Positions 26,075 through 35,205 are shown, counted from the first letter of the stretch. The stretch: 64,000 nt of DNA from Methylocella silvestris BL2 (GCF_000021745.1 NC_011666.1:4241431-4305430), one strand, 5' to 3'. Notes: generated by a model not told the origin, from the sequence alone. Numbers and translations: made by a program.

Positions 26075-26788
26075 CTAACGCGATGCCCTCGCAGACGTCT
26101 CGGCGGCGCCCTGGAGAAGGATCTCCTTGGCCTGGTTCACCTTGATCGAGAGATAATGCGAGCCGCCCTGATCCGGGTGAACCTGATGCGCTATCCGTTG
26201 GTGCGCGTCACAAATTCCGAGTTCGGTGGCGCCGGCCTCCAGCCCGAGAATGGCGAGCGCCTCCTGCTCAGACATTGCATCGAGAAAGGGACCCGCGGCG
26301 CGCCCGCCGGATCTGCGTGGCGCGCGCCAATCTGCGCGGCCAGCAATCGCCGGCAGGTTTGCGCCGCTTTCCGCCGCCGGCCCGGAGATATGCCGCAAAT
26401 AAGCCTCCAGCACCGCCGCTGAACGCCGAACAAGTTCGGGATCGCTGACAACGCCTTCCCCTGATCCGTTCCCGCAGGACGCCGCGGATGAAGTCCCGCC
26501 GTCCGTCGACAGGGGCCGAAACGCAGTCCAACCCAATATCCGCCACCCGAGAAGCGTAGGGACGAGAACCATCGCCGCGCCAAGCACGACCGCTGCGGTC
26601 GATTGTTCCTTGAACAGGAGGATCACGAGAAGAGGAACGGACAAGGCTGCGATTGCGGTCGCGGCCCAGCGCGTGGTCCGAGCGATGACTTTGGGATCGC
26701 TGTGGATGAACCAGTCGATCATCCGGACGAGCGACGCGACGATAGACAATCCCAGTGCGATGAGAGCGAAGATAAAGGGATCACTCAT
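26075..26788 (-). CDS. Membrane-anchored J-domain protein
   Basis: A ~237-residue protein. The start at 26788 (MSDPFIFALIALG) is chosen because it leads straight into membrane segments (~3-22, 45-60, 66-82); the longer frame from 26860 adds a Cys/Arg-rich stretch of no obvious use. After a ~70-residue linker, the C-terminal ~60 residues form a short J-like domain: EQEALAILGLEAGAT, then HQRIAHQVHPDQGGSHYLSI with the HPD motif that stimulates DnaK ATPase. This layout matches the alphaproteobacterial DnaJ-like (Tim14/DjlA-like) membrane co-chaperones. It may recruit DnaK to the membrane. Confidence 0.8.
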   Translation of the reverse strand: MSDPFIFALIALGLSIVASLVRMIDWFIHSDPKVIARTTRWAATAIAALSVPLLVILLFKEQSTAAVVLGAAMVLVPTLLGWRILGWTAFRPLSTDGGTSSAASCGNGSGEGVVSDPELVRRSAAVLEAYLRHISGPAAESGANLPAIAGRADWRAPRRSGGRAAGPFLDAMSEQEALAILGLEAGATELGICDAHQRIAHQVHPDQGGSHYLSIKVNQAKEILLQGAAETSARASR

Positions 26789-26977
26789 GGCGCCAGTTCC
26801 TGGTCGTCGGCAGACAAACATCGCGATTGCAGTCCGTTCGTCCCGGTCCGAACACAGCACGCACTATCGATGCACTGACAAGATCAGCGATATTATTGAC
26901 TTCCAGGAATGCGTCTGGCAACCTCCTTCTGCACAGTTTCAGCTTGGGCCGTTTTCCGTGAATTTCGGGAGTTCGAA

Positions 26978-28786
26978 ATGTCCGAGCAGACGAAGAAAAC
27001 CGCATCCGGCGATCGTGCAGACAATCCAGATTTGAACATCGGAGCGCCGCAAAGTCGAGGGCCGCTCGCTACAGACGCCGATATTGAACATTATCTCAAA
27101 GCGAGAGAAGCGGTCGCCGCGCAGGATCGCGCCGATTTTGAAGTTTATTTGAACGAAAAAAGACAACACAATGCGCTGCAGGTCACAGCCCCTGCGCCGC
27201 CCTCATCGAAGCTTGATCGCCGCGCGATCCTCAAGGTCGTCAGCGGCGCGGCCGTCGCCGGGGAAGCGGCTGCGCTCGGTTACGGCTGGATCAACAGCAG
27301 CGCAACGGAATCAGGCGCCGGCCACGCCGCGAGCGTCGCCAGCGGGCCGCAGACAGAACACATCGTTCGCGAGCTTGCCGACTCCAAAGCCGATGTCGGC
27401 GGCAGGGGCCTCGGCAAATGGATTTTGTTGCTGCCGACCAAGCTTGGCGGCGGCACCTATGCGATCGATCTCAACTCTAATCGCGTGCTCGGCTCCATCT
27501 GGTACTGGAACTATGGCGACTTCAATCCGATTTCCCATCACCTGTGCGCGTTTCCAAGCGCCGACCCCTATCACTCGTTCGAGTTTGTAAACAGCACGCA
27601 GGGCGGGAGAAATTCGCTCATCTATGGCATTCCGACCCGCATCGAGACGCCGGCGCCCGGCTTCAATATCTATCGCGTGCGCTATGACGGCGCGCAGATG
27701 GAGCTGTTGGAAAACGTGTCGGAAACGACGGGGCTTGGCCTTGGCGTTCACGTCACCATCAACCCCAAAGACGCCCAATCCTATTTCGTGACCGATGGGC
27801 AGAAGGACATCGCCGCCTGCTTTGATCGGAATTCGTCCAGGGTCATCGCCGCGCTGAAATTCGATTGGGTATCCAACACGGCCAGCATGTCGGAGTGCTG
27901 GCAGAAGGGCGGCGTTCTCAAAATCTCGAAGATCTATCCCGACGACGCGACCGGCAAATATGACTACCTCGGCACCAAGGGGCAGAAGATCGAGTGGGAA
28001 ATGGTCCCCATGGGCGAATTATTCGTCGAGGAAGGGACCATTCCCGGCGATGATCCCCACGGGTTGACGGGCGCCGACGGAACCATCTGGCATCCGAGCG
28101 GCCGCTGGGCCGCGACCGCGATCCGACTGTGCGGCGGCGTCACCATCCTGGATGCGGAGAACAATTTCGAGCCGGTCGCCTTCGTTCAATTCAACAAGGA
28201 TTCCCCGGCGCAATATCCGGTGAAGAAGATCGACGGCGACCATTGGGAAGTCGCCTTCGACAAGATTTTTTCGCCCGGACACGAGATCGGGTTTTCGCCC
28301 GACGGTAGATTCCTGTGCATGATGAATAATCTGCGGGAAAACAACTGCGGCGTATTCGACAGCAGCGATCCCGACCCGACTAAATGGCGCAAGATTGCCC
28401 ATATCGAAGATCCGCTGTGGCGCGGGAAATATCCAAATCCGTTCCACATGGTTTTCTCGCTGGACGGCTCAAAACTCTACCTTTCGGTCTTGCATCCTTC
28501 GCCGGCGGCAAGCGGCATTATGGTCGTGGATACCAGCACCTGGACCATAAGGAAGGAAATACAGGGAATCGGTCCTGATTTGCAGACGCTTTCAATTACT
28601 TACGACGGGAAATATATTCTCGCTCCCTTCAGCGGATTTCAACGGCTGTCGAGCGGCATCGCCGTCGTCGACGTCGCAACCGACAATCTCATAGGCATCC
28701 TGCCCAGCAGCGGCGGCCATCACGACAGCGTCATCATTCCGACGAAGCTCGATCACATGAAGCATACGAGGTCCTGCACGCTTTAG
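26978..28786 (+). CDS. Tat-exported NosZ/thiocyanate-dehydrogenase-like beta-propeller protein
   Basis: A 602-residue predicted periplasmic copper protein. The ATG at 26978 follows GGGAG at good spacing. The N-terminal 78 residues are charged, then a Tat signal follows (KLDRRAILKVVSGAAVAGEA, ~78-97), as in NosZ-type proteins with long n-regions. The rest is a seven-bladed-propeller-like domain. SHHLCAFPSADPYHSFEFVN, GLGVHVTINPKD and GQKDIAACFDR are of the NosZ/thiocyanate dehydrogenase type. Candidate metal ligands are H187/H188, H258, H435, H490 and H581/H582; K155, E339/E341 and D367 are possible active-site residues. There is no C-terminal cupredoxin (CuA) domain, which argues against a true N2O reductase. 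Three genes of an FtsX/LolD-type ABC module follow. Thiocyanate oxidation is an inference; another copper oxidoreductase role is possible. Confidence 0.7.
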   Translation: MSEQTKKTASGDRADNPDLNIGAPQSRGPLATDADIEHYLKAREAVAAQDRADFEVYLNEKRQHNALQVTAPAPPSSKLDRRAILKVVSGAAVAGEAAALGYGWINSSATESGAGHAASVASGPQTEHIVRELADSKADVGGRGLGKWILLLPTKLGGGTYAIDLNSNRVLGSIWYWNYGDFNPISHHLCAFPSADPYHSFEFVNSTQGGRNSLIYGIPTRIETPAPGFNIYRVRYDGAQMELLENVSETTGLGLGVHVTINPKDAQSYFVTDGQKDIAACFDRNSSRVIAALKFDWVSNTASMSECWQKGGVLKISKIYPDDATGKYDYLGTKGQKIEWEMVPMGELFVEEGTIPGDDPHGLTGADGTIWHPSGRWAATAIRLCGGVTILDAENNFEPVAFVQFNKDSPAQYPVKKIDGDHWEVAFDKIFSPGHEIGFSPDGRFLCMMNNLRENNCGVFDSSDPDPTKWRKIAHIEDPLWRGKYPNPFHMVFSLDGSKLYLSVLHPSPAASGIMVVDTSTWTIRKEIQGIGPDLQTLSITYDGKYILAPFSGFQRLSSGIAVVDVATDNLIGILPSSGGHHDSVIIPTKLDHMKHTRSCTL

Positions 28787-29040
28787 ATGACGATGATTTT
28801 CGATTGAGTCGAACCAAAATCGCGAAATGTGATCCAATCAACTGGGCGGAGCATGATGCCGGCCCGGAAAATCTGCAACTTTCGAGCGTCATTCCTGGGC
28901 GCGGCCGCCCGGATAGGGCGGAGTTGCGCCGAGGCAGCGCGCCGGCGCACGTGGGCGGCGCCGATGCGGCTGCGGCCATGGAGCGTGCGGGCGGGCCGCC
29001 TCACTTGCCGTTCCCGGGTATTCCGGCGCAAGGTAACGCG

Positions 29041-30318
29041 ATGCCGGACGTGGACCTCCTCATGAAATCCCACGAAACAGCGACAAAGACGGATCAAGTG
29101 GGGATCCGCTTCCTGCTCGGAAGCCTTGCGCTGCAGAATCTCGGCCGGCGCAAGGCCCGCACCGTGCTGCTGCTGGCCGCCGTCGCGATCTGCAGCGGCG
29201 CCGTCTTCACCGGCGCCGTCCTGTTGCGCAGCATTGAAAGCAGCATGCTCGTCGGCTTCACGCGCCTCGGGGCCGACATGCTCGTGGTCCCGCAAGGAAC
29301 GCTCACCAACTTAACGGCGGCGCTGTTGACGGCCGAGCCCACCGATCTCACGCTCGAAGACAACATGCTCGGCCGGCTGGCGGCGCTGAAAGGCGTCCGG
29401 CGCATCGGCCCGCAATTGATTTTTCGAACAGACGCCTCCGGCTACGGGCACGGAGACGAGCCGGTCGATTTGATCGCTTTCGATCCCGCCCGTGATATCA
29501 CCGTCCAGCCATGGCTCGACAGTCGCCTTGATCGGCCCATGCGAGAAGGCGACGTCATCATCGGCGGGCGCCGCGAGGAGCCGCTCGGCTCCGAAGTGCT
29601 GATCTTCGGCAAACCGCTCATCGTCTATGGAAAGCTCGGGAAATCCGCGGTGGGGACGCACGAGCGCGGGCTTTTCATCGCTTTTTCGACGCTGAACGAC
29701 CTGCGGGAAATCATGGTGAACATCTGCGGGAAAAAGGCGCCGCTCGAGCCTCATAAGCTATCCGGGGTCCTCGTCGAACTCGCGCCCGGCGCCACAACGC
29801 AGCAGGTACGGTTCGCCATCCTGGCGAACTTTCCCGATGTCAAGGTCATTGCCGGCGAATCGATGCTGACCTCCATCCGTCAAAGTCTCACCATCCTGCT
29901 CGACGGCGTGCTCGCACTCATGCTCGTCATGTTCCTCAGCACGGCATTGATGGTCGGCGTGTTGTTTTCGGTGATCATCACGGAGCGGCGCCGCGAACTC
30001 GGATTGCTCAAGGCGATCGGCGCCCGTAGCGGGCAGATCATCGGGATGCTGCTCACAGAGGCGGCGCTCGCGACGGCCGCGGGCGGGCTGATCGGCTGCG
30101 CGCTCGGCCTGTTGCTGCTGCGTGGTTTCGAGCATTCGCTCGTCTACTATCTCGCGAGCGTCGGAGTCCCATTTGTTTGGCTGAATACGGGCGCTGTCAT
30201 GCTGATCGCGTTCTCCTGCGTTCTGCTGGCTTCCGCGACCGGGGCGGCGGGCGCATTCTACCCGGCGTGGCGGACCAGCCGCGAGCAGCCCTATGATCTC
30301 ATTCGATCCGAAGGCTGA
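29041..30318 (+). CDS. FtsX/MacB-type ABC transporter permease
   Basis: A ~425-residue permease of the type VII (LolC/MacB/FtsX) superfamily. The ATG at 29041 follows AAGG at good spacing; an upstream extension to 28804 looks non-coding. It has four membrane segments: one near the N-terminus (TVLLLAAVAICSGAVFTGAVLL), then a ~200-residue periplasmic domain, then three near the C-terminus. The cytoplasmic ERRRELGLLKAIGA motif is the coupling segment of this class. These systems act by mechanotransmission rather than classical transport, often handling lipoproteins or envelope assembly. It is followed after 3 bp by its ATPase. Confidence 0.9.
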   Translation: MPDVDLLMKSHETATKTDQVGIRFLLGSLALQNLGRRKARTVLLLAAVAICSGAVFTGAVLLRSIESSMLVGFTRLGADMLVVPQGTLTNLTAALLTAEPTDLTLEDNMLGRLAALKGVRRIGPQLIFRTDASGYGHGDEPVDLIAFDPARDITVQPWLDSRLDRPMREGDVIIGGRREEPLGSEVLIFGKPLIVYGKLGKSAVGTHERGLFIAFSTLNDLREIMVNICGKKAPLEPHKLSGVLVELAPGATTQQVRFAILANFPDVKVIAGESMLTSIRQSLTILLDGVLALMLVMFLSTALMVGVLFSVIITERRRELGLLKAIGARSGQIIGMLLTEAALATAAGGLIGCALGLLLLRGFEHSLVYYLASVGVPFVWLNTGAVMLIAFSCVLLASATGAAGAFYPAWRTSREQPYDLIRSEG

Positions 30319-30321
30319 CGA

Positions 30322-30990
30322 ATGCTGTCCTGCAGCAACGTGGGAAAGACCTACGCGACCGAACGAGGGGATATCGTAGCCGTGCGGGGGATCGATCTCG
30401 AAGTGCCGAGCGGCCAGTTCGCCGCAATCGTCGGGCGCTCCGGCTCGGGCAAATCGTCGCTCATGGCCATGATCGGCGGGTTAAGCCGCCCGAGCCAGGG
30501 CGTGGTGCGCGTCGAGGGCGCCGACATCTGGGCGCTCCCGGACGACGCTCTGGCGCAGTTCAGGAATCGCAAGATCGGATTTGTTTTCCAATTCGCAAGT
30601 CTCTTGCCCGCCCTGCGCGTCATCGACAATGTGGCGCTGCCGGCTCTCCTTGGCCGTCGTCTTGACGCCGGCGCAGCCTACACGAGAGCGGCGCGGCTCC
30701 TCGCGAGGCTCGGATTGGCCGAGCGCCTCGACGCCTATCCGGCGGAGATATCGGCCGGACAACAACGCCGCGCCGTGATTGCGCGGGCTCTCATCAATGC
30801 GCCGTCGCTGCTGCTTGCGGACGAGCCGACCTCGGACCTCGACGAACGGACCGAGATGGAGATCATGGACGAGTTTCGCACCCTCAACCGCGACCATGCG
30901 ATGACGGTCATCATCGTCACCCACAATCTCCGTCTCGCGGAACAGGCGGACCGTGTCTTCCACATCGCCAATGGCGGTCTCGTCAAGTGA
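30322..30990 (+). CDS. LolD/MacB-type ABC transporter ATP-binding protein
   Basis: A 222-residue ATPase partner of the upstream permease. Walker A is GRSGSGKSSLM (~residue 38), the Q-loop is FVFQFAS, Walker B is LLLADEPTSDLDE, and the H-loop is IIVTHN. The signature motif is degenerate but recognisable as ISAGQQRRAVIARAL; it has AGQQ rather than the common SGGQ. Length and FtsE/LolD-type residues fit. It begins 3 bp after the permease stop, and its own stop overlaps the next start, so the genes are translationally coupled. Confidence 0.95.
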   Translation: MLSCSNVGKTYATERGDIVAVRGIDLEVPSGQFAAIVGRSGSGKSSLMAMIGGLSRPSQGVVRVEGADIWALPDDALAQFRNRKIGFVFQFASLLPALRVIDNVALPALLGRRLDAGAAYTRAARLLARLGLAERLDAYPAEISAGQQRRAVIARALINAPSLLLADEPTSDLDERTEMEIMDEFRTLNRDHAMTVIIVTHNLRLAEQADRVFHIANGGLVK

Positions 30991-31844
30991 AAAGCGCGGA
31001 ACGCCAGCCAGTCCTTGAAACCTTGTCCAATACGGAAAAGGACGCGTTGATTCTTCGGTTGTGGGACGATCTGCGCGAAGAGCGCGCCCGCTCACAGAGG
31101 CTGGCGCAGGGCCAAGATCAGGCCGTCGCGGACGTTGCCGGCGCAAGCGATCTTCTGGCGCAGCAACAAGGGCCCGACAGGCGCCAGCCTCCATCTTCAA
31201 GTGTGAACGTCAACGTGAGGCTGGGGCGCGGGCTCGGGTTGCTGCGGCCCAAGGTCGTGATCGGGGCGATCGCCCTCGTCGCTCTTGCATTCGGCATCGA
31301 TGCAGCGATTAGCTGGCGCCAGCGCGACTGGCTGGAGCAGAAGCGACTTGCCGGTCTTGCGCTCGAACACGCCGCCTATTCGGGTGTCTTCGTCGAACTC
31401 GTCAAGGTCGCCTACGAGCCCGATCAGAAATCATACCGGCTCACCATGGCGATGCAGAACCTCGATCCGCTGCATCCGATCTATGTCATGCGCAGCCCGC
31501 TCCGCGTGTTCGAGCAGTCGGGGCTGACATGGCGAGAAGTTCCGGCGCGGGCGCCCAATGGCGTATCGCCGGTCGTCGTGAAGCTGGCCGACCGGCAGAT
31601 TTACGAAACGATCTTCGAACCCAATCTCAAGGAATGGACGGAGCTGCTCCCGGGATACATGCACATTCGCTTCGAGAGCAGCAGCCTGATCAGCCAGCGC
31701 AGCGAACCGGAGGATGACATCGTCGATCGCACCGATCGCTATTTCGTGTACCTCAAACCGCACGGCGCCGATGACGAGGCGATCCGCAAGCGCATGAAAT
31801 ATTCGGGCGAGCCGCCGGTCTATATTCCGATGCCGCCACATTAG
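30987..31844 (+). CDS. One-TM periplasmic partner of the ABC module, unknown family
   Basis: A 285-residue protein starting at a GTG that overlaps the ATPase stop by 4 bp (GTGA), so it is coupled to the transporter. It has an N-terminal ~85-residue cytoplasmic segment with a coiled-coil-like region (EKDALILRLWDDLREERAR). One membrane helix follows (VVIGAIALVALAFGIDAA, ~88-108), and then a periplasmic domain of ~170 residues ending in a Pro-rich tail. I do not recognise the family. Position and coupling suggest a dedicated accessory subunit of the propeller/ABC module, for instance an anchor or assembly factor. Confidence 0.75.
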   Translation: MKSAERQPVLETLSNTEKDALILRLWDDLREERARSQRLAQGQDQAVADVAGASDLLAQQQGPDRRQPPSSSVNVNVRLGRGLGLLRPKVVIGAIALVALAFGIDAAISWRQRDWLEQKRLAGLALEHAAYSGVFVELVKVAYEPDQKSYRLTMAMQNLDPLHPIYVMRSPLRVFEQSGLTWREVPARAPNGVSPVVVKLADRQIYETIFEPNLKEWTELLPGYMHIRFESSSLISQRSEPEDDIVDRTDRYFVYLKPHGADDEAIRKRMKYSGEPPVYIPMPPH

Positions 31845-32135
31845 TTATGAGTTCACAAACAACAAATCCTCGTTACCGGCTCGCCTTCGCCGTATGATCC
31901 CTGCTTTAGGGCGTTCAGAGCGGCAATTCCGATCCATCGGATCAGCCGTGGCCGCGCTTTCCGAGTCACATGACCGTGCGCGGAAAAGGCTCGTTACGAT
32001 CGCAACACTCCTCCGTCAATGTGCAATCGCGGCGTAACTCGCCCGCTCGATTGTTGCTCATGATCCTGGACGCTTCGGCGGACCCCCGTCCCGCATGCGG
32101 CCGTTCTGATCAGGAGATCAACCGAGGAGAATCCT

Positions 32136-32396
32136 ATGGCCGGAATTAGCATAATGGCCCCATTCGCCGCGACCATGGTCGCGATGGCGTCGCCCAGCCC
32201 GCAAATAAATGCAATGGACATCAGGCCTCCGCCCAACGAACTAGCCGACGATACTCTGTCAAATCAAGATTACCTGACGCTCGAGGCTGCGACCGCCGTT
32301 CGTTACCGGTGGGTCCCAAAAGCCTCAAAGCCTGGCCCCAACTCTGTCCGCTATCAAGGCGATCCTTTGGGGATCCGAATCTGCAGCAACTGTTAG
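32136..32396 (+). CDS. Possible small exported protein, precedes glycosyltransferase cluster
   Basis: An 86-codon frame with a strong GAGGAG ribosome site 6 nt before the ATG. The first ~20 residues (MAGISIMAPFAATMVAMAS) are moderately hydrophobic and signal-like. The C-terminal part is unremarkable and ends CSNC. A second overlapping frame in another register (to 32518) shares its end with the glycosyltransferase start (TAATG), so the coding content is uncertain. It might be a small leader or accessory peptide of the cluster, or spurious. Confidence 0.35.
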   Translation: MAGISIMAPFAATMVAMASPSPQINAMDIRPPPNELADDTLSNQDYLTLEAATAVRYRWVPKASKPGPNSVRYQGDPLGIRICSNC

Positions 32397-32517
32397 CGTG
32401 GCCCGCTTGGGCCATGACGGCGGCGCTTGAGCGGCGCGCCGATCCGCTTGAGGCGCTTGAACGCGCGATTTCGCGTCCGCGGAGCGCAGCTCGCCAGACT
32501 GCGAGAGGAGAACATTA

Positions 32518-33807
32518 ATGCCATATAATTTTCTTTTGGCCTGTTGGGGCGTCGCGGGCAATCTCGGCCCTATGCTGACCGCCGGCCGTCAATTGCGCCG
32601 TAGCGGTCACACGGTCCGCCTTTTAGCCGATTCGGCCCTGCGCGAAGAGATTGAGGCGGCCGGGTTTGGCTTCACGGCGTGGCGACGGGCGCCGAACTAT
32701 TCGGACTTCGAACCCTTGTTGGTTGCGCTTGACCCTACGGATTTGGGCAGCTTTAGCGAACATATCCTGTTTGGCCCCGCCGCTGCTTGCGCGGCCGACA
32801 CGCGGGAAGAACTCAACGCCGCGCCAACCGACGCCCTTCTTGCTCACGACATGCTGCTCGGCTCGGCAATCGCCGCGGAAGCCGCGGGCGTCCCCTGCGC
32901 TGTGCTTTCACCACATATCAGCGTGAGGCCCTTGCCGGGCGTTCCGCATGTCGGCAGCGGCTTGACGCCGCCGCGCAGCTTCGAAGAGCGCGCGGACGTC
33001 GAAGCCGCGAACAGACGCTTCGGGGACGCTCTGAATGAGCGGCTTTATCTCCTGAACGAAGCGCGCGAAGGGCAGGGCCTCGCTCCGTTGAACCACGTGT
33101 TCGATCAATATGACCGGCCCGACCGGTTCCTGCTGGCGATAAGTTCAGCATTCGATTTCCCGGCTGACGACCTCCCCGATAACGTCCGATACATAGGGCC
33201 GTTGCTCGACCCGCCCGGCTGGTCGAAGCCCTGGAGGGCGCCCTGGCCGGCACAATCAGATCGGCCTCGCGCCCTGGTGTCGTTTAGCACCACCTTCCAG
33301 GACCAGGCTGACGCGCTTCAGCGTGTCGTGAACGCGCTGGGCAGGGTCGAAATCGACGCCGTCGTAACGACAGGTCCCGCATTGGTCGGCAGCGCCTTGC
33401 ACGCGCCGAAGAATGTGACGCTGCTCCATAGCGCTCCACACGATGCGGTGATGAAGGAAGTGTCTCTGGTGGTGACGCATGGCGGGCACGGGACGGTGAG
33501 CCGGGCGCTGCTTCACCGCCTGCCGCTGCTGATCATGCCGATGGGCCGCGACCAGGACGACAACGCATTGCGGGCGGAAGCGCGCGGCGTCGGCCTGACT
33601 TTGCCGCCGACCGCCTCCGAAGCGGAGATCGCGCGCGCCCTAAATCGCCTGCTCACCGAGCCCCATTTCCGAATCGCGGCGCACCGGCTCGGCGCAGCGA
33701 TCGCCGCCGAACTCGATTCAGCCGGGCTCGTCGGGGAGATGGAGGAGATTGTCGCGTTCCGGCGCGCGGACCATCGCCCGGCGCGCAAGCGCCTGCTTCG
33801 AAACTGA
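32518..33807 (+). CDS. Glycosyltransferase, MGT/UGT type (GT1/GT28 fold)
   Basis: A 429-residue GT-B glycosyltransferase of the macrolide/UDP-glucuronosyl transferase group. The ATG follows GAGAGGAG at good spacing. The N-terminal domain opens with CWGVAGNLGPMLTAGRQLRR and GHTVRLLAD. The nucleotide-sugar donor motif lies at TLLHSAPHDAVMKEVSLVVTHGGHGTVSRALLHRLPLL, with the HGGHGT loop and PMGRDQDDNA for the sugar and phosphate. Natural acceptors of the family are hydrophobic (polyketides, sterols, lipids). It is followed by an acyltransferase of the condensation fold and a MFS exporter, all on the plus strand with small gaps. Confidence 0.9.
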   Translation: MPYNFLLACWGVAGNLGPMLTAGRQLRRSGHTVRLLADSALREEIEAAGFGFTAWRRAPNYSDFEPLLVALDPTDLGSFSEHILFGPAAACAADTREELNAAPTDALLAHDMLLGSAIAAEAAGVPCAVLSPHISVRPLPGVPHVGSGLTPPRSFEERADVEAANRRFGDALNERLYLLNEAREGQGLAPLNHVFDQYDRPDRFLLAISSAFDFPADDLPDNVRYIGPLLDPPGWSKPWRAPWPAQSDRPRALVSFSTTFQDQADALQRVVNALGRVEIDAVVTTGPALVGSALHAPKNVTLLHSAPHDAVMKEVSLVVTHGGHGTVSRALLHRLPLLIMPMGRDQDDNALRAEARGVGLTLPPTASEAEIARALNRLLTEPHFRIAAHRLGAAIAAELDSAGLVGEMEEIVAFRRADHRPARKRLLRN

Positions 33808-33866
33808 CCTTGGCTAGATGAAGCCGGATTCGCGCAATGCGCCTATCGAGAACGGAGATTCAATCG

Positions 33867-35114
33867 ATGAACTATTCGTCGCGCCCAACAGGATTGATGC
33901 GGCCTCTTGGCAGTATCGAGCACATGTTTTGGCTCAAGGATCAACATATGCCGTACCACTTCGCCGTTTGCGCCGAGATCGAGGGGCCGACAACAGTCGA
34001 TGAGTGGCGCGCGGCTTTCGATATGGTGCAACAGCGCCATCCCAATTTTTCGGTCAAGATTGAACTGGACAAGGACGGTCGTCCTTGCTTTCGCCGCGTC
34101 GCCGGCGCGCGCATCCCGCTCCGGATCGTTGCAAGCAGCGATATGCGTTGGGAGCGCGAGATGGAGTGGGAGCTTGCGACCCGCTTCGACCTCCAACAGG
34201 CTCCGCTCGTTCGGGCGGTGATATTGCATCAACCGCACCGCTCGGCTGTTATCCTTTCCTCGCATCATTCGATAGCAGACACAAAATCTTTGGTATTTGC
34301 GATAAGGGACGCGCTTCGCGCGCTGTCTGGCGAAGTTCTCGATCCCTTGCCGCCGATTGGTCCGCTCGATGACTTGCTCGCGCCTCTAGAGTGGACGACG
34401 AGGGATAGAGCGCCTAATCAAGAGCCGGATCCAGCTCCCGCCGACAGGCAGGACGTCTACCGGGCGCCCGATGGATCGTTTCCTCGGGTTCAAAGCCTCA
34501 GATTGACGCAGGCGCTGACGGGCGAATTGCGGCGACGCAGCCGCGTGGAGGCGACGACAGTCCACGCAGCCCTCGTCGTCGCCGCAGTCGAGGCGGCAAG
34601 GCTTCTTTCCAGCGAACTACGCGAAGGCACGATCAACGTATGCTCAGCGATAGACGCCAGGACGATGATTGGAGCCGACGAGGAGGTGGCGCTGCTTTCT
34701 GGCGGCGGAATGACTTCGTTAGAGCCGCAGACACACGCCTTTTGGGAAACGGCGCGGCTTACAAAGCGCAGTATCGCTCTGTTGCAAACGCACGAGGCGA
34801 TGTCCCGCATGATAGAAGAAATTGGACAAGCCCTCTCCCATCAACCTGACAAAAGTGGAGTAGCCGACCTCATGGCCGACTTCAATTTTGAGATCAACAT
34901 CAGCAATCTTGGCGCGTTGCCGATTGAAACGCGCTTTGGAGATCTGACGTTCCGGGCGTTGTGGGGCCCGTCTATTCTCGCGGGCTTCAAAGGCGAGCAG
35001 GAGATCGGCGTTGCGACGATGAACGGATCGCTGAGCCTTCTGCATGCGAGCTACAAGCCGTTGCCGTCGTTCTTGCGGAGAATGGAGGAGCTTCTCATCT
35101 CGGCTTGCTTGTAG
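33867..35114 (+). CDS. Condensation-domain acyltransferase (PapA-like, stand-alone)
   Basis: A ~415-residue stand-alone protein of the condensation/chloramphenicol-acetyltransferase superfamily. The ATG at 33867 follows CGGAG. The catalytic motif is SSHHSIADTKSL (HHxxxD, ~residue 139), like PapA/PapA5 and NRPS C-domains, although the Gly that usually follows the Asp is replaced by Thr. A second landmark is FNFEINISNLGALP (NxGxxP-like, ~residues 342-358), the equivalent of the DFG/solvent-channel region. Such enzymes join an acyl group to a hydroxyl or amine. With a glycosyltransferase before it and an exporter after it, it most likely acylates a sugar or glycosylated lipid. The donor could be acyl-CoA or a carrier protein; no carrier gene is seen. 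Confidence 0.82.
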   Translation: MNYSSRPTGLMRPLGSIEHMFWLKDQHMPYHFAVCAEIEGPTTVDEWRAAFDMVQQRHPNFSVKIELDKDGRPCFRRVAGARIPLRIVASSDMRWEREMEWELATRFDLQQAPLVRAVILHQPHRSAVILSSHHSIADTKSLVFAIRDALRALSGEVLDPLPPIGPLDDLLAPLEWTTRDRAPNQEPDPAPADRQDVYRAPDGSFPRVQSLRLTQALTGELRRRSRVEATTVHAALVVAAVEAARLLSSELREGTINVCSAIDARTMIGADEEVALLSGGGMTSLEPQTHAFWETARLTKRSIALLQTHEAMSRMIEEIGQALSHQPDKSGVADLMADFNFEINISNLGALPIETRFGDLTFRALWGPSILAGFKGEQEIGVATMNGSLSLLHASYKPLPSFLRRMEELLISACL

Positions 35115-35205
35115 CTGGCTCACTTAATGCAACATCGGCCGGGTCGTCGCAATGAACGACCCGGCGCTCGCATGAATCGATTAACACGCGCGGAAGTGTG
35201 ATCCT

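Noticed and set aside
26978..28786. Assignment as true nitrous oxide reductase (nosZ)
   Set aside because: The C-terminal CuA cupredoxin domain is missing and no nosR/nosD/nosL-like genes are nearby; similarity is limited to the propeller.
28804..29040. N-terminal extension of the FtsX-type permease
   Set aside because: Pro/Arg/Gly-rich with no membrane segment; the ATG at 29041 has a ribosome site and leads directly to the first helix.
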